Assembly: GCA_001897435.1 (NCBI GenBank)
Contig: MKSV01000007.1
Coordinates: forward strand, 434,001 to 498,000
Direction of reading: 5' to 3'
DNA from: Acidobacteriales bacterium 59-55
GTDB taxonomy: Bacteria; Acidobacteriota; Terriglobia; Terriglobales; Acidobacteriaceae
Length of the DNA: 64,000 bases
The notes beneath the pieces were generated by a model that did no database searches, was not told the DNA's origin, and saw only the letters and a list, made by a program, of their open reading frames with translations. The translations under genes and the position numbers were made by a program. Of this stretch, positions 26,125 to 37,200 are shown piece by piece; the first letter of the stretch is position 1, and every line of letters starts with the position of its first letter.

Positions 26125-26469
26125 ATGTCACCCATTACAGAAACAAGAATCCTCATGAAGTATCACGTCAATGAGAGCAGAACGGAAAGAGCAAGGGAAC
26201 TGCAACCGAAGCTGGATCGCGAATATATCGTTCCTGTCTTATTAAAATCCGTACAGGTGCTGGACCTACTCGGAGATGTTCCGGATGGGCTGCGCATCGA
26301 GCAGATTCATCAGATCACCGGAATTGCGAAGACGACCGTTTATCGCATCGTCCGGACCCTGGTCGTGAGCGGACACCTGCATCACGGAGGGAATGGCGCC
26401 TATGCGATAACAAGGAGAACCGCCCCTGGATTTGATTTTTCTTCCTATTCTGCCAATCTGCCTGCGTAG
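26125..26469 (+). CDS. stand-alone IclR-type winged-helix protein
   Basis: ATG 26125 has AGGAGGAG about 6 bases upstream, whereas the frame opening at 26047 has none. The 114-residue product contains only the DNA-binding part of an IclR regulator, residues about 36-96: LKSVQVLDLLGDVPDGLRIE, IHQITGIAKTTVYRIVRTLV, GHLHHGGNGAYAI. There is no effector domain; the sequence ends FDFSSYSANLPA. It lies inside the rhamnose operon between the isomerase and the GH78 gene. It could be a competitor or partner of the chimeric IclR/PBP regulator, or may need a separate sensor. Confidence 0.8.
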   Translation: MSPITETRILMKYHVNESRTERARELQPKLDREYIVPVLLKSVQVLDLLGDVPDGLRIEQIHQITGIAKTTVYRIVRTLVVSGHLHHGGNGAYAITRRTAPGFDFSSYSANLPA

Positions 26470-26519
26470 ATAACAGGTCACGCTCCACGGGAATGAGTAT
26501 GATTCGTCGGGGAGGCCTT

Positions 26520-29500
26520 ATGAAAAGGATGCAGTCTACCTGGGAAATTCGCCGGGCCATTCAGGCGCTTGCTATCGTCTCTGTCTTTTCCTCGATCGCG
26601 TGGGGAGCAGCCTCGGTTGACAACCGGCCAACCGCGCTCAAGTGTGATGCGCTGGTTGAGCCCCTGGGGATCGATACGGCCAATCCCATCCTCTCGTGGC
26701 AGCTAAGGGACAAAGCGCAGGGTGCCAGGCAGACCGCCTACGAGATTCTTGTTTCAAGCAAGCCCGGCGCAGGCACGAAGGCTGACGTCTGGGACAGCGG
26801 CCGGGTGGAATCCGGGCAGTCGGTGGATGTCGCGTATGCCGGTCCTCGCCTGGAGGCTGAAACGCGGTATTACTGGCGCGTCAAGGTCTGGGGCAAGGAT
26901 GGCAAGCCTTATCCCGTAAGTGCGGCAAGCTGGTGGGAGATGGGTCTGCTCACGCAGAGTGCCTGGAAGGCAAAGTGGATCAGCTATGAGTCGCCGGAGC
27001 TGCATAGCATTCGTGAGTCGGGAGCGATCTGGATTACCAACGCCGCCGTTCCGGGCTTCAAGTCTCCCGGGGATACGCATCACGATTTTCGTTTCCGATT
27101 CAACTTAGATCAAACGGTGAAACGGGCCGTCCTCTATACAACGGGAGAAGATACGGCAGCAGCCTGGGTGAATGGGAAGCAGGTCTTAGAGGCACAGCCG
27201 CTTGCACCGTGGAAACAGATGCCCTGGGGCACTTATGTCAGCAGGGAAGTAACTTCGGATCTTCAGGAAGGATCGAACCAGCTTGCCATCGGCATAACCC
27301 ACTTCGACACACAGAGCGGTCGACAGACGCAGGTTGAAACACAGACGCCCATGAGCATGTGCCTCTATCTGGTCATGGCCGACAACTCGGTAAAGGTGCT
27401 TACAAGTGCCTCCAGCGGCTGGAAGGCAGCCCTCAACGCAGAGGGCGATTGGTTTTCGAAGCAGTTCGACGACAACGCATGGAAAAACGCAGAGCCGTTT
27501 AAGCCGAAGCCTGCCGAGGCCGGCGGCACTCCCTTAGGACTTCCGTGGCCGACCGGGCCTGTGACTCTGCTTCGCCACAGCTTTGCCGAGTCGAAGCCCA
27601 TCGTTTCGGCGCGTCTCTATGCAACCGCATTGGGCGCTTACAAATTTCATATCAACGGCAAGGCTGTCGGCGACCAGATCCTCGCGCCCGGATGGATGGA
27701 CTTTCGCGAGCATGTCCCATATCAGGTGTACGACGTGACATCGCAGATCGTGCAGGGAGGAAACGCCATTGCCGCCTATCTCGCGCCCGGCTGGTACAGC
27801 ACGCCTCTCATGTGGTTTCGACAGGGCAATAACTATGGAGCTACTCCTCCTGCCTTGATGGCACAGCTTCGTATTGAGCACTCCGATGGCTCCGTGGAGT
27901 GGATTCGTACAGACGCAGACTGGAAGGCCGACCTGTCTGCAATTCTCACTGCTGAGATCTATGACGGCGAGACCTACGATGCGCGGCGCGTCCAGCGGGG
28001 CTGGGATACGGCATCGTTCTCGGATGCAGAATGGAAGCCTGTGAGCGTCATCAAGCCCAATGAGCCCCGGATTGTCGCTCAATACTTCCAGCCCATTCGT
28101 GAAGAGAAGGTGATGACGGCAAAGAGCATCAGCAGCCCGGCTCCTGGTGTGTATATCTACGACTTCGGCCAGAACCTCGCTGGTGTGCCCCGCGTGCATG
28201 TCTCGGGACATCGGGGCCAGGACATTAAGCTGCGGTTCGCCGAGGTGCTCAATCCGGACGGAACGATGTACGTCGAAAACCTGCGGACGGCCAAGGCGAC
28301 CGACCACTTCATCCTCGCTGGAAACGACGGAGCGAGCGGAGAGACCTATCAGCCGCAGTTCACCTATCACGGCTTCCGCTACGTGGAGGTCACCGGGCTT
28401 GATGCAAAGCCAACGCTGAATGCCATCAAGGTCGTCGTCTTCCATACCGACGCGCCGTTCACTTCACAGTTTGAGACCGGGAACAAGATGGTCAATCAGT
28501 TGTGGAGCAATATCCTCTGGGGACAGCGGTCGAACTTCATCGGTGTCCCCACCGATTGTCCGCAGCGCGACGAGCGCCTGGGATGGACCGCGGATGCACA
28601 GGTATTCTGGCGCACTGCTGCGTACAACATGGACCTCGACGCCTTCACCCGGAAATTCGCCGGCGACATGCGAGGGACGCAGGCAGGCACGCCCATGTAT
28701 GGGATCTTCGCCCCGGGGACAAGCACGCCTAATCCAGGCTTCGGAACCGGCTGGAGCGACGCCGGCATCATCATCCCCTGGACCGGCTGGATACAGAGTG
28801 GAGACAAGCGCATCATCGAGCAAAACTGGGATGCGATGGAGAAGTATCTCGCAGCGATCCTGAAGCAGAATCCCAACCATCTCTGGAGAAATGGATTCGG
28901 CATCCCATTTGGCGATTGGCTGACGCCCACGCAGACGACACCGGAAGACCTGATCGCCACGGCATATTGGGCCTATGACGCTTCTTTGATGAAGCAGATG
29001 GCTGATGCGACGGGGCGCTCTGCCAAGTCGGTGGAGTATGGGAAGCTCTTCGAAGAGATCAAGGCCGCATTTGCCAAGGCATACATCCGTTCCGATGGCT
29101 TTGTCGGCACCGTCGATCACTATCCGAGCATTCCTCCGCCGACGATCTCTCCGGAGGCGCAATCTAACAACTCAAAATCAGTTGTCGAAACTCAGACGGG
29201 GTATGTCCTCGCGCTTCACATGAATCTGGTTCCGACTCAGTTGCGCGCGGCCGCCGCCGAAAAGCTCGTCCAAAAGATTAAAGACAATCACTGGTTACTG
29301 GGAACAGGGTTCCTGGGTACTCCATACCTATTGGAGGTCCTTTCCGACACGGGCCATAGCGATGTCGCATACAGGCTGCTACTGAATACAGAGTATCCGT
29401 CATGGGGATACCTTGTGGATCATGGCGCAACGACAATGTGGGAGCGTTGGAACGGCGACCAGATGCGCGGCGATCCCAGCATGAACTCCTATAACCACTA

Positions 29501-29879
29501 TGCCTATGGAGCGGTCGCAGAGTGGATGTACCGTTATGCAGCCGGGATCGATACAGTCGCCGGCGATCCGGGCTTCCACACCATCTATCTTCGCCCTAGC
29601 TTTGACTCAAGGCTCGGCAGTCTCGCATTTACTTATGACTCTCCATACGGCGCCGTAATATCGAAATGGAAAGTCACTGGTTCTGATGTGGCATGGAACC
29701 TGACCATTCCTCCAAACTCGACAGGGCTGCTGCCGTCGGACTTAGTTGAGGCCTATTCGATGACGCTGCGTGGCCAATCGCTCGACAGAAGTCGCGAGGT
29801 ACTTTCTAAGTCGGGTTCTTACATCCTGCCGGCAGGCTCCTATTCTTTCAAGGCATCGATGAAGCGGGGGCGCCCATAG
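26520..29879 (+). CDS. GH78 alpha-L-rhamnosidase, secreted
   Basis: A 1119-residue enzyme releasing terminal alpha-L-rhamnose. ATG 26520 (GGGGAGG upstream) gives a signal peptide ending SSIAWGAAS. A fibronectin-like N domain (LEPLG-type 'LVEPLGIDTANPILSWQLRD', YYWRVKVWG) and two beta-sandwich domains precede the (alpha/alpha)6 barrel. The catalytic signature DCPQRDERLGWTADAQVFW (near residue 680, acid Glu in DERLGW) and TTMWERWNGDQ (near 970, base Glu) are both intact. Length is normal for bacterial GH78. It is the last gene of the operon that starts at 22740; the next receptor gene is 579 bases away with its own promoter. Confidence 0.95.
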   Translation: MKRMQSTWEIRRAIQALAIVSVFSSIAWGAASVDNRPTALKCDALVEPLGIDTANPILSWQLRDKAQGARQTAYEILVSSKPGAGTKADVWDSGRVESGQSVDVAYAGPRLEAETRYYWRVKVWGKDGKPYPVSAASWWEMGLLTQSAWKAKWISYESPELHSIRESGAIWITNAAVPGFKSPGDTHHDFRFRFNLDQTVKRAVLYTTGEDTAAAWVNGKQVLEAQPLAPWKQMPWGTYVSREVTSDLQEGSNQLAIGITHFDTQSGRQTQVETQTPMSMCLYLVMADNSVKVLTSASSGWKAALNAEGDWFSKQFDDNAWKNAEPFKPKPAEAGGTPLGLPWPTGPVTLLRHSFAESKPIVSARLYATALGAYKFHINGKAVGDQILAPGWMDFREHVPYQVYDVTSQIVQGGNAIAAYLAPGWYSTPLMWFRQGNNYGATPPALMAQLRIEHSDGSVEWIRTDADWKADLSAILTAEIYDGETYDARRVQRGWDTASFSDAEWKPVSVIKPNEPRIVAQYFQPIREEKVMTAKSISSPAPGVYIYDFGQNLAGVPRVHVSGHRGQDIKLRFAEVLNPDGTMYVENLRTAKATDHFILAGNDGASGETYQPQFTYHGFRYVEVTGLDAKPTLNAIKVVVFHTDAPFTSQFETGNKMVNQLWSNILWGQRSNFIGVPTDCPQRDERLGWTADAQVFWRTAAYNMDLDAFTRKFAGDMRGTQAGTPMYGIFAPGTSTPNPGFGTGWSDAGIIIPWTGWIQSGDKRIIEQNWDAMEKYLAAILKQNPNHLWRNGFGIPFGDWLTPTQTTPEDLIATAYWAYDASLMKQMADATGRSAKSVEYGKLFEEIKAAFAKAYIRSDGFVGTVDHYPSIPPPTISPEAQSNNSKSVVETQTGYVLALHMNLVPTQLRAAAAEKLVQKIKDNHWLLGTGFLGTPYLLEVLSDTGHSDVAYRLLLNTEYPSWGYLVDHGATTMWERWNGDQMRGDPSMNSYNHYAYGAVAEWMYRYAAGIDTVAGDPGFHTIYLRPSFDSRLGSLAFTYDSPYGAVISKWKVTGSDVAWNLTIPPNSTGLLPSDLVEAYSMTLRGQSLDRSREVLSKSGSYILPAGSYSFKASMKRGRP

Positions 29880-30139
29880 GTGGTCTGACCTTGGAGATGT
29901 AATAATCCACCGTCTGATGCTACCTAATCCTTTTCTGCATCAGCCCACTTCTGCAATAGAAATGAGCCGGTAAAGCACTATGCTCCAGTGCCGCCGGCCA
30001 TTTTCGTTAATGCGGACCATGACCAGTCGTCGTCTTGGTTCAGCTTGACGATAGCAAACCTGCGCAATGGTCGGACAGCTTTTATCTCAATGGATGCGCG
30101 GTGGTTAGAGCGCTTACGTCATTGCCATCCTTCTTTATC

Positions 30140-30153
30140 TGTCAATAGAAAAA
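30140..30153 (+). repeat. 14-base motif shared with the second TonB-receptor upstream region
   Basis: TGTCAATAGAAAAA here is identical to the reverse complement of 38990-39003. Both copies are at or just upstream of the -35 region of a large TonB-dependent receptor gene, in opposite orientations. Confidence 0.5.
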
Positions 30154-30166
30154 CTATTTTTAAATC

Positions 30167-30195
30167 TTGACACCGCATTCGAGCGGGGCTATCGT
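30167..30195 (+). promoter_or_regulatory. sigma70-like promoter of the first TonB receptor
   Basis: A perfect -35 TTGACA (30167-30172), 17-base spacer and TATCGT (30190-30195) lie about 263 bases upstream of the receptor start codon. No better candidate is seen nearer the gene. Confidence 0.45.
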
Positions 30196-30458
30196 TGCGC
30201 CGTCGCTAAATCGCTGACAGGGCTTGTAAGTTATGGGCCATCTGAGTTGTCCCTGTCATTCGATGATACGAAGATGTCCCGGAGCCTAGCTTGTTAGATC
30301 CAGTGCGAATATGCCAATAGGGGAATTTGCAGTTAGTTGCAGACTTAGGGACGCTTCGCCAACCCCCGGTCATTGGGGTGGTTTGCAACGTAACACGAAG
30401 ATATCGCTGTAGCAGCCCGACGCTGAGTAACTCGACTTATATTTCAGGAGGTTCCACT

Positions 30459-33400
30459 ATGCGGTCTGGCGTAGCAATAACAAAAACAACACAGGCAAGA
30501 TCGATGCATTTCAGTTTGCTTCAAAGATCAATTCAGGCGACGCTCTTTGTATTCGCGCTGCTTCTGGCTTCTGGCAGACTCTATGCCCAGGCGGGAGCAA
30601 CCGGAACCATCCTGGGAACGGTGACTGATAGCACCGGCGCGATGATTCCGAATGCGACCGTGACCGTGAAGAACACAGCGACCGGCGCTACTGTTCGTAC
30701 CGTCACCAGTTCTTCCGGCGACTACCAGGCCTCGTCGCTCAATCCGGGAAGCTATTCGGTGTCGGCGGAGATGGCAGGATTTCAAAAGTCCGTGACCAGT
30801 TCATTCACGCTCGCGGTCGATCAGAAGGTTCGTGTCAATGTTTCCCTGAACCCTGGGGATGTCACCCAGACCGTGGAAGTGCAAGCTCAGGGGTTGACTT
30901 TGGATACGGATAGCTCCGCCATTGGGCAACTCGTAAGTCAGAGGCAGGTCGCGGCGCTCCCGCTCAACGGGCGTAACTTTATGCAGCTCTTGTTACTCGG
31001 CGCTGGGGCGGTTACGGTAGGTGGGGAGCAGGGCACGATGCGGCAGGGCTCGGGCAACGCAATCAGTATCAATGGAGCCCGGCCTGAGTCGAATAACTAC
31101 ACGCTGGACGGTTTGATTAACACGGACACGGCACTTGTAACTCCAGCGGTGATCCTCTCGCAGGATGCGATTCAGGAGTTCAAGGTTGAGAGCGGCAGCT
31201 ATCCCGCGGAGTTTGGTTTTAGCGCGAACCAGATCAACCTTATCAGTAAGAGCGGCACGAACACTCTTCACGGGTCCATCTTTGAGTTCAACCGTAACGA
31301 CGCGTTTGATGCAAAGCCCTTTCCAACGGCAGCCGACTATCAGGCAGGCGTGCCCACCTCACTGCCAAAACTGCGCCAGAATCAGTTTGGGTTCGTTGCC
31401 GCCGGCCCGGTTTATATTCCCAAGATCTATGACGGACGAAATAGAACCTTCTGGATGGCCAACTACGAGGGCTGGCGCATTACTAACGGGACGATCTCAA
31501 AGGCATCCGTGCCAAATTCCGCGATCCTGACCGGCGACTTCTCCCAGGAGCCTTTACCGGCACATGGAACTCCTGAGTGCACAGTCAGGCAGGCTTCAAC
31601 GCAGAACTGCCTTCCCATTGATCCGCTTACCGGCCAGCCATTTCCCAACAACAAGATTCCCGCGAGCCGCATTACCTCGCGATTGGCGATCGCGGCCATC
31701 GCGGCGGGTTACTGGCCGACTCCGAATGCAGGCGCAGCCAATGCCGCTCCCGGTACAGTCAACTTTGTGAAGTCCGTCGGATTGCCCTTGACGACCAACC
31801 AGCAGACCTATCGCGTGGATCAGACGCTGGGCAAGTTCGGTCAGATCTTTGGCCGCTATACCTACTCGACGTACCAGAACAGCAGCCTTGGCTCAACATC
31901 GCTCGACTATGGACTGGCAACGCAGTATGAAAAGCAGAAGAACTGGGCAATTTCCCACACTATCAATTTCGGTGGGACAAGCACCAATAACTTCCGATTC
32001 GGCTATCTCGATGCCTCGGCTCCGCAGGGAGCAACGACGCCGCCTCAGTCCTTCGTCGATTCGCTGGGACTGAGTGGCACATTCCAGAAGTTTGGACCGC
32101 TTCAGTTGACTTACCCCAACATTGGTATGAGTCAGTATGGAGGCACAGGAGGTCCGGTGAATGCCTACACAGGCTCCGATCAACCGGCCTGGGAGTTCGC
32201 CGATTCCTACACATGGGTGAAAGGAAGGAACACCTTTGGCTTCGGCGCTGACTATCGCCGCTGGCGGCTGATTCGTAACCTCGATGACGACTTCCTTGGC
32301 GACTATAACTTCCGTGCCGATACTCTTGCAAACAACTCGGTCAGTTGCGATCCGGATCACGGCGGCAATGCCAATGGCAACTGCGGCACGGGCAATGCAG
32401 TCGCCGATATGTTGCTTGGCTATTACAGTGGTGCAGCTGGTTTTGTCCCGGGACCTTTCAGCCCGACGGATCAGGCTGGAAATCCGCAGACGCACATCTT
32501 CAGTTATTTCGCTCCCTATGCTCAGGATGACATCAAGGTGACCCAGAGGCTGACCTTGAATATCGGAATGCGCTGGGACTACCGTGCCGCAGCCTACGAG
32601 GAGCACAACCACTTCTTCTGGCTCGACACGCAGAACAAGCAAGGCGGCCTGTGCTACGCCGACAAGACTCTATCGACCAATGGAGTCGCCGATGGAGTCG
32701 GTTTGGACGGCGTGACGAAGATCTTGCGATATTGCGGCTCGAACGTTCCTCATCCCGGCTCGAAGACTCCCTTTGCGCCGCGATTCGGCTTTGCGTACCG
32801 GTTAGGAGATAAGACCGTCATTCGCGGCGGTTACGGAATCTTCTGGGATTCCTCCGAGGGGCGTGAGATCGATAACTCGGGCGACATTTATCCTTACGCT
32901 ATCCGCAACAATCTCACCCCGGCTTCGAATCCCGCTGCCAACAAGCTGACCAACAACCTGTTTCCAAGCTTCACGAATCTGGGGCCATTTCCGGTCTCTA
33001 CCCTGACGTTTCTCGCGGTGATCGAGTCGGACAATCCGCTCAACCCCTACGTCCAACAGCGCTCCCTCTCCATTCAGCGCTCGCTGGCAAGGGATACGAC
33101 GTTGGAACTGAACTACATCGGAAGCAAGGGAACCCATCTTTTGAACCGTCGTCAGATTGCTCAACCCCTCGCGATCCCGGCGGAGAGCCTGGCGTTTTGT
33201 CAGGAACAGGATAGTAGCGGCAATTATGTCAATCGAAAGGTAGCTCCGTGTACCCCAAACTCGCGGTTACCTTATCCAAACTTTACCGGCGATTACATCA
33301 ATAGCGATTGGCACGGCTATTCGAACTACAACGCGGTTAACGCAAAGTTCGAGCATCGCACCAATACGCTTGCAGTTACCGCGGTCTATACCTGGGCAAA

Positions 33401-34097
33401 GAGCATGGACGACAAGTCGGCTGCGGCTGGAGTTGGCGCCAGCGGCGCAGGCTACCAGGGCTTCATGGACAACCACAACCCACAGTTGGATTATGGCCCG
33501 TCGGACTTCGATGTGAATCAGCGCTTTGTTGCGAGCTACGTCTATGACCTTCCCATCGGTCGCGGCAAAAAGGTGATGGGTGGAGTCAACCGGGCTACCG
33601 ACCTTTTGGTTGGAGGTTGGGAACTGACCGGCATTACTACATTCCAGACCGGATTTCCCTTTGGCATCAATGCAGCCGATCCGCTTGGCTACACCGGCAG
33701 CATTGCGCCGAGGGCGAGCTATACCCCCGGTTGCAATATCCATAGCGGCTTGACGCAGAAGTTCCAGAGATTGAACATGTCCTGCTTCTACCAGTCAGCG
33801 CCTGGCGTGTATGGCAATACCGGCCGTAACTTCCTTCGTCAGCCGGGCATCAACAACTTCGACGTTGGGGTTGCAAAGAGTCTGGCGATCACCGACCAGG
33901 TGAGGTTTGCTGTTCGTCTGGACACCTTCAATACCTTCAATCATCACCAATACGCGATCAATGTAGGCGGACTGGCTACCGGAGGATCGGGCGGCGGCTC
34001 TTCCATCAGCAATGGGCTGGGGGATTCGCTGGGAGGGAAAATTACCAGTTCGTCTCCAGGCAGGATCATTCAATTGAGCGGCAAGCTGACGTTCTAG
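30459..34097 (+). CDS. Oar-like TonB-dependent receptor with carboxypeptidase-regulatory domain
   Basis: ATG 30459 has CAGGAGG about 7 bases upstream; the in-frame extension to 30327 lacks a ribosome site. The 1212-residue product has a signal peptide (cleavage near LYAQA) and then a CarboxypepD_reg-like beta-sandwich (TGTILGTVTDSTGAMIPNAT, SGDYQASSLNPGSYSVSAEM). A plug domain follows (LPLNGRNFMQLLLLGAG, NYTLDGLINTD, FKVESGSYPAEFGFSANQI), then a large 22-strand-type barrel ending in Phe (IIQLSGKLTF). No TonB box is obvious, as is usual in the acidobacterial group. Placed between GH78 and GH106 genes, it is the likely outer-membrane importer of rhamnose-containing oligosaccharides. Confidence 0.93.
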   Translation: MRSGVAITKTTQARSMHFSLLQRSIQATLFVFALLLASGRLYAQAGATGTILGTVTDSTGAMIPNATVTVKNTATGATVRTVTSSSGDYQASSLNPGSYSVSAEMAGFQKSVTSSFTLAVDQKVRVNVSLNPGDVTQTVEVQAQGLTLDTDSSAIGQLVSQRQVAALPLNGRNFMQLLLLGAGAVTVGGEQGTMRQGSGNAISINGARPESNNYTLDGLINTDTALVTPAVILSQDAIQEFKVESGSYPAEFGFSANQINLISKSGTNTLHGSIFEFNRNDAFDAKPFPTAADYQAGVPTSLPKLRQNQFGFVAAGPVYIPKIYDGRNRTFWMANYEGWRITNGTISKASVPNSAILTGDFSQEPLPAHGTPECTVRQASTQNCLPIDPLTGQPFPNNKIPASRITSRLAIAAIAAGYWPTPNAGAANAAPGTVNFVKSVGLPLTTNQQTYRVDQTLGKFGQIFGRYTYSTYQNSSLGSTSLDYGLATQYEKQKNWAISHTINFGGTSTNNFRFGYLDASAPQGATTPPQSFVDSLGLSGTFQKFGPLQLTYPNIGMSQYGGTGGPVNAYTGSDQPAWEFADSYTWVKGRNTFGFGADYRRWRLIRNLDDDFLGDYNFRADTLANNSVSCDPDHGGNANGNCGTGNAVADMLLGYYSGAAGFVPGPFSPTDQAGNPQTHIFSYFAPYAQDDIKVTQRLTLNIGMRWDYRAAAYEEHNHFFWLDTQNKQGGLCYADKTLSTNGVADGVGLDGVTKILRYCGSNVPHPGSKTPFAPRFGFAYRLGDKTVIRGGYGIFWDSSEGREIDNSGDIYPYAIRNNLTPASNPAANKLTNNLFPSFTNLGPFPVSTLTFLAVIESDNPLNPYVQQRSLSIQRSLARDTTLELNYIGSKGTHLLNRRQIAQPLAIPAESLAFCQEQDSSGNYVNRKVAPCTPNSRLPYPNFTGDYINSDWHGYSNYNAVNAKFEHRTNTLAVTAVYTWAKSMDDKSAAAGVGASGAGYQGFMDNHNPQLDYGPSDFDVNQRFVASYVYDLPIGRGKKVMGGVNRATDLLVGGWELTGITTFQTGFPFGINAADPLGYTGSIAPRASYTPGCNIHSGLTQKFQRLNMSCFYQSAPGVYGNTGRNFLRQPGINNFDVGVAKSLAITDQVRFAVRLDTFNTFNHHQYAINVGGLATGGSGGGSSISNGLGDSLGGKITSSSPGRIIQLSGKLTF

Positions 34098-34120
34098 CCC
34101 ATTGCTCCGGCAACTGCAAA

Positions 34121-34146
34121 AAGCCCATTGCCAGCGCAATGGGCTT
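34121..34146 (+). terminator. hairpin terminator after the first TonB receptor
   Basis: AAGCCCATTG and CAATGGGCTT form a perfect 10-base stem around CCAGCG, 24 bases after the receptor stop. The 5' side follows an A-run and the 3' side ends in TTCTT, so it may work in both directions but has a weak T tract. It separates the receptor from the GH106 gene. Confidence 0.75.
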
Positions 34147-34200
34147 CTTGCAGGCAGCGGAGAAGTGTACGTGACCTTACTAGGCAATCCTCGAGCGATC

Positions 34201-37200
34201 ATGAAATCAAATCCTGTTCCCGGTAGATTCAGCTCTTTTGTCTTATGCGCATTATTCGCATGCGCTCCAATTCTCTTCGCGCAGCAGGCATCCACCGATC
34301 TCCAGCAAGGCTTCCAGAGTCCTCCCGAAAGTGCGCGTCCGCGTGTCTGGTGGCATTGGATGAACGGCAACATCACTAAGGAGGGAATCGACCTCGATCT
34401 TGAGTGGATGAAGCGAATCGGCATCGGAGGCTTCCAGAACTTTGATGCCGCGCTGGGAACTCCCCAGGTTGTTCCAAAACGCCTTGTCTATATGACTCCC
34501 GGATGGAAGGACGCCTTCTTATTTACGACGCACAAGGCTGACACGCTTGGGTTGGAGATGGCCATCGCCGGATCGCCCGGGTGGAGCGAGAGCGGCGGTC
34601 CCTGGGTCAAACCGTATCAGGCAATGAAGAAGCTCGTCTGGAGTGAGACCGCCGTCGACGGAGGCCGGCCCTTCCATGGGGTCTTGCCGTCGCCGCCGAA
34701 GCAGACGGGGCCGTTCGGCGATCTGGCGCAGGCCGATCTGATGGGTGCATTGGGAGGAGCGAAGGCTCCTCGACCGGTGGATTTCGGCGCCGACAGCGTT
34801 GTGATCGCGTTCCGTACTCCCGCGGATGAATTCTCAATGGCGCAATTGAAACCCACGGTGACGACCAGCGCCGGACCGGAAGCGAATGCGTCGTTGTTAT
34901 GGGACGGCGATCTCAACCACTCGATCGCATTTCCTGCCGCCGCTCCGGGGGAGAAGAGTTGGGTCCAGTTTGAATTTGCGAAGCCTCAGTCCATGCAGGC
35001 AGTCACCCTTGCCATGGGAGGACCCGGCAATCCACTGGCTCAGTTTCAGCCGGAGACCGGGCAGGGACCGGTGCTCGAGAAGAGTGACGACGGGATCACG
35101 TTTCAGGAGGTGGTTCGTCTCCCGACGGCAGGTGCCGTGCAGCACACCATGTCGTTTGCACCTGCAACTGCGCGCTTCTTCCGGCTCACGTTTCTTGAGC
35201 CGCCCCCCGCGAAGGCACAGCCAGGCGACATCGATCTCAGCCAGTTCGGTATCAACGCTCCCAAGGGACCTCCGATGCACCGGATCGCCGAACTTGTCCT
35301 GCACACCGGCGCCCGGGTCAATCGATTTGAGGAGAAGGCGGCCTTCGCCACGTTGCCGGACAACTACAGCGCCGCGACGCCGAAGCCGTCTGCCGGGTCG
35401 GCAATTCCGGTGGATGACGTCATCAATCTCACCTCGAAGATGCAGAAGGACGGCACGCTCGACTGGATGCCTCCCCCCGGTCGCTGGACGGTTCTGCGGA
35501 TGGGCTACTCTCTGACCGGCATCACGAATCATCCAGCCTCGCCCGAAGCGACCGGGCCGGAGGTGGACAAGCTGAACGCCGGTTATGTGAAGGACTACTT
35601 CGACAACTATCTCGATCAATATAAGTCCGCAACCGGCGGCATGATGGGCAAGCGCGGTCTCGAATATGTCGTCAACGACAGCTGGGAGGCCGGCACCGAG
35701 AACTGGACGAACGATATGATCCCGGAGTTCGTCAAACGCCGCGGCTACGACCCCGTGCCGTGGATGCCGGTGCTGACCGGACGCATCGTCGGCAGCGCAG
35801 CCGATAGCGATCGTTTTCTCTGGGACTTTCGCAGAACGCTCGCGGAGCTTCTTGCCGAAAATCACTACGGCACGCTCGCGGCGGAGTTACACGCTCGCGG
35901 AATGGGGCAGTACGGCGAATCGCATGAAGAAGGCCGCGCTACCATCGGCGATGGCATGGAGATGAAGCGTTATGTCGACGTGCCCATGGGCGCAATGTGG
36001 GTACAAAGGCCCGGTGTCAACGCTGACCTGCTTGGGTACGACGCCGATATCCGGGAGTCTGCTTCGGTCGCCCATATCTGGGGACAGAATCTGGTTGCGG
36101 CGGAGTCGATGACCGCCGCCAGCAATCCCTGGGGCTGGTCGCCGAACACGCTCAAACCCACTGCTGACAAGGAACTCGCCGAGGGGCTCAATCGCTTTGT
36201 GATTCATACCTCGGTTCACCAGCCGCTGATTGGAAAGGCTCCCGGGCTTGCCCTCGGACCCTTCGGCCAATGGTTCACACGCAACGAGACCTGGGCAGAA
36301 CAGGCGACGCCATGGATCACCTATCTTGCTCGCAGCTCCTATCTATTGCAGCAGGGAAAGTTTGTCGCCGCCATCGCATACTTCTACGGCGAAGACAGCA
36401 ATATAACGGCGATCTTCGGCAGCCGCGCCCCGGATGTTCCCCCCGGCTATAACTTCGACTATGTCAACGCGGACGCTCTCGAACACAAACTCAGCGTGCA
36501 CGACGGCGCGCTGCTGACGGACAGTGGCATGAGCTATCGCGTCCTTGTCCTCGATCGGAATAGCGCTCACATGTCATTGCCGGTTCTCCGCAGATTGCAG
36601 ACCCTGGTGCATGATGGGGCCACCATCATTGGCAAGCGGCCCATCGGCGACCCAAGCCTCGCTGACGACCAGGCCGCGTTCCACGCCATCGTCGAGGACC
36701 TTTGGGGAAGCAGCGACGAGGACCGCAGCGTGGGCAAAGGACGAGTCTTGCAGCAGGGAAGTGTGGCAGACGCCTTGCAGCAGGCGAAGGTCGCGCCCGA
36801 CTTTACCTTCACAAAGTCTCGCCCTGAGAGCGAAGTACTCTTTGTCCATCGCCGAACGCCGGTTGCCGACCTCTATTACATCGACAACCGAACCGACCAG
36901 CCGGAGTCCATCGACGCCAGTTTTGCGATCACCGGCAAAGCCGCGGAGCTGTGGCACGCCGACACCGGCAAGTCTGAGCCCGCGTCCTACGACATTGCGG
37001 ACGGCCGCACGACAGTGCCGCTTCGCCTTGATCCTTATGGCACTGTCTTCGTGGTCTTCCGTCATGCCGCGAAGCAAACCTCCCGCCATCTTCCCGTAGT
37101 TCGCGAGACAGCAATCGCGTCGGTCGACGGCGCATGGGATCTTACCTTTGAGAAGGGTAAGGGAGCGCCCGACTCCGTCAAGTTACAGCACCTCACCTCG

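Larger units (their letters stand above)
29880..30458. other. 579-base intergenic region, TonB-receptor promoter and long leader
   Basis: No gene is supported. It contains a TTGACA/TATCGT promoter at 30167-30195, which would give a leader of about 260 bases before the receptor gene, and a 14-base motif at 30140-30153 shared with the other receptor's upstream region. Confidence 0.5.

Noticed and set aside
29988..30170. 60-codon frame in the receptor leader region
   Set aside because: No ribosome site, no motif, and it overlaps the likely promoter.
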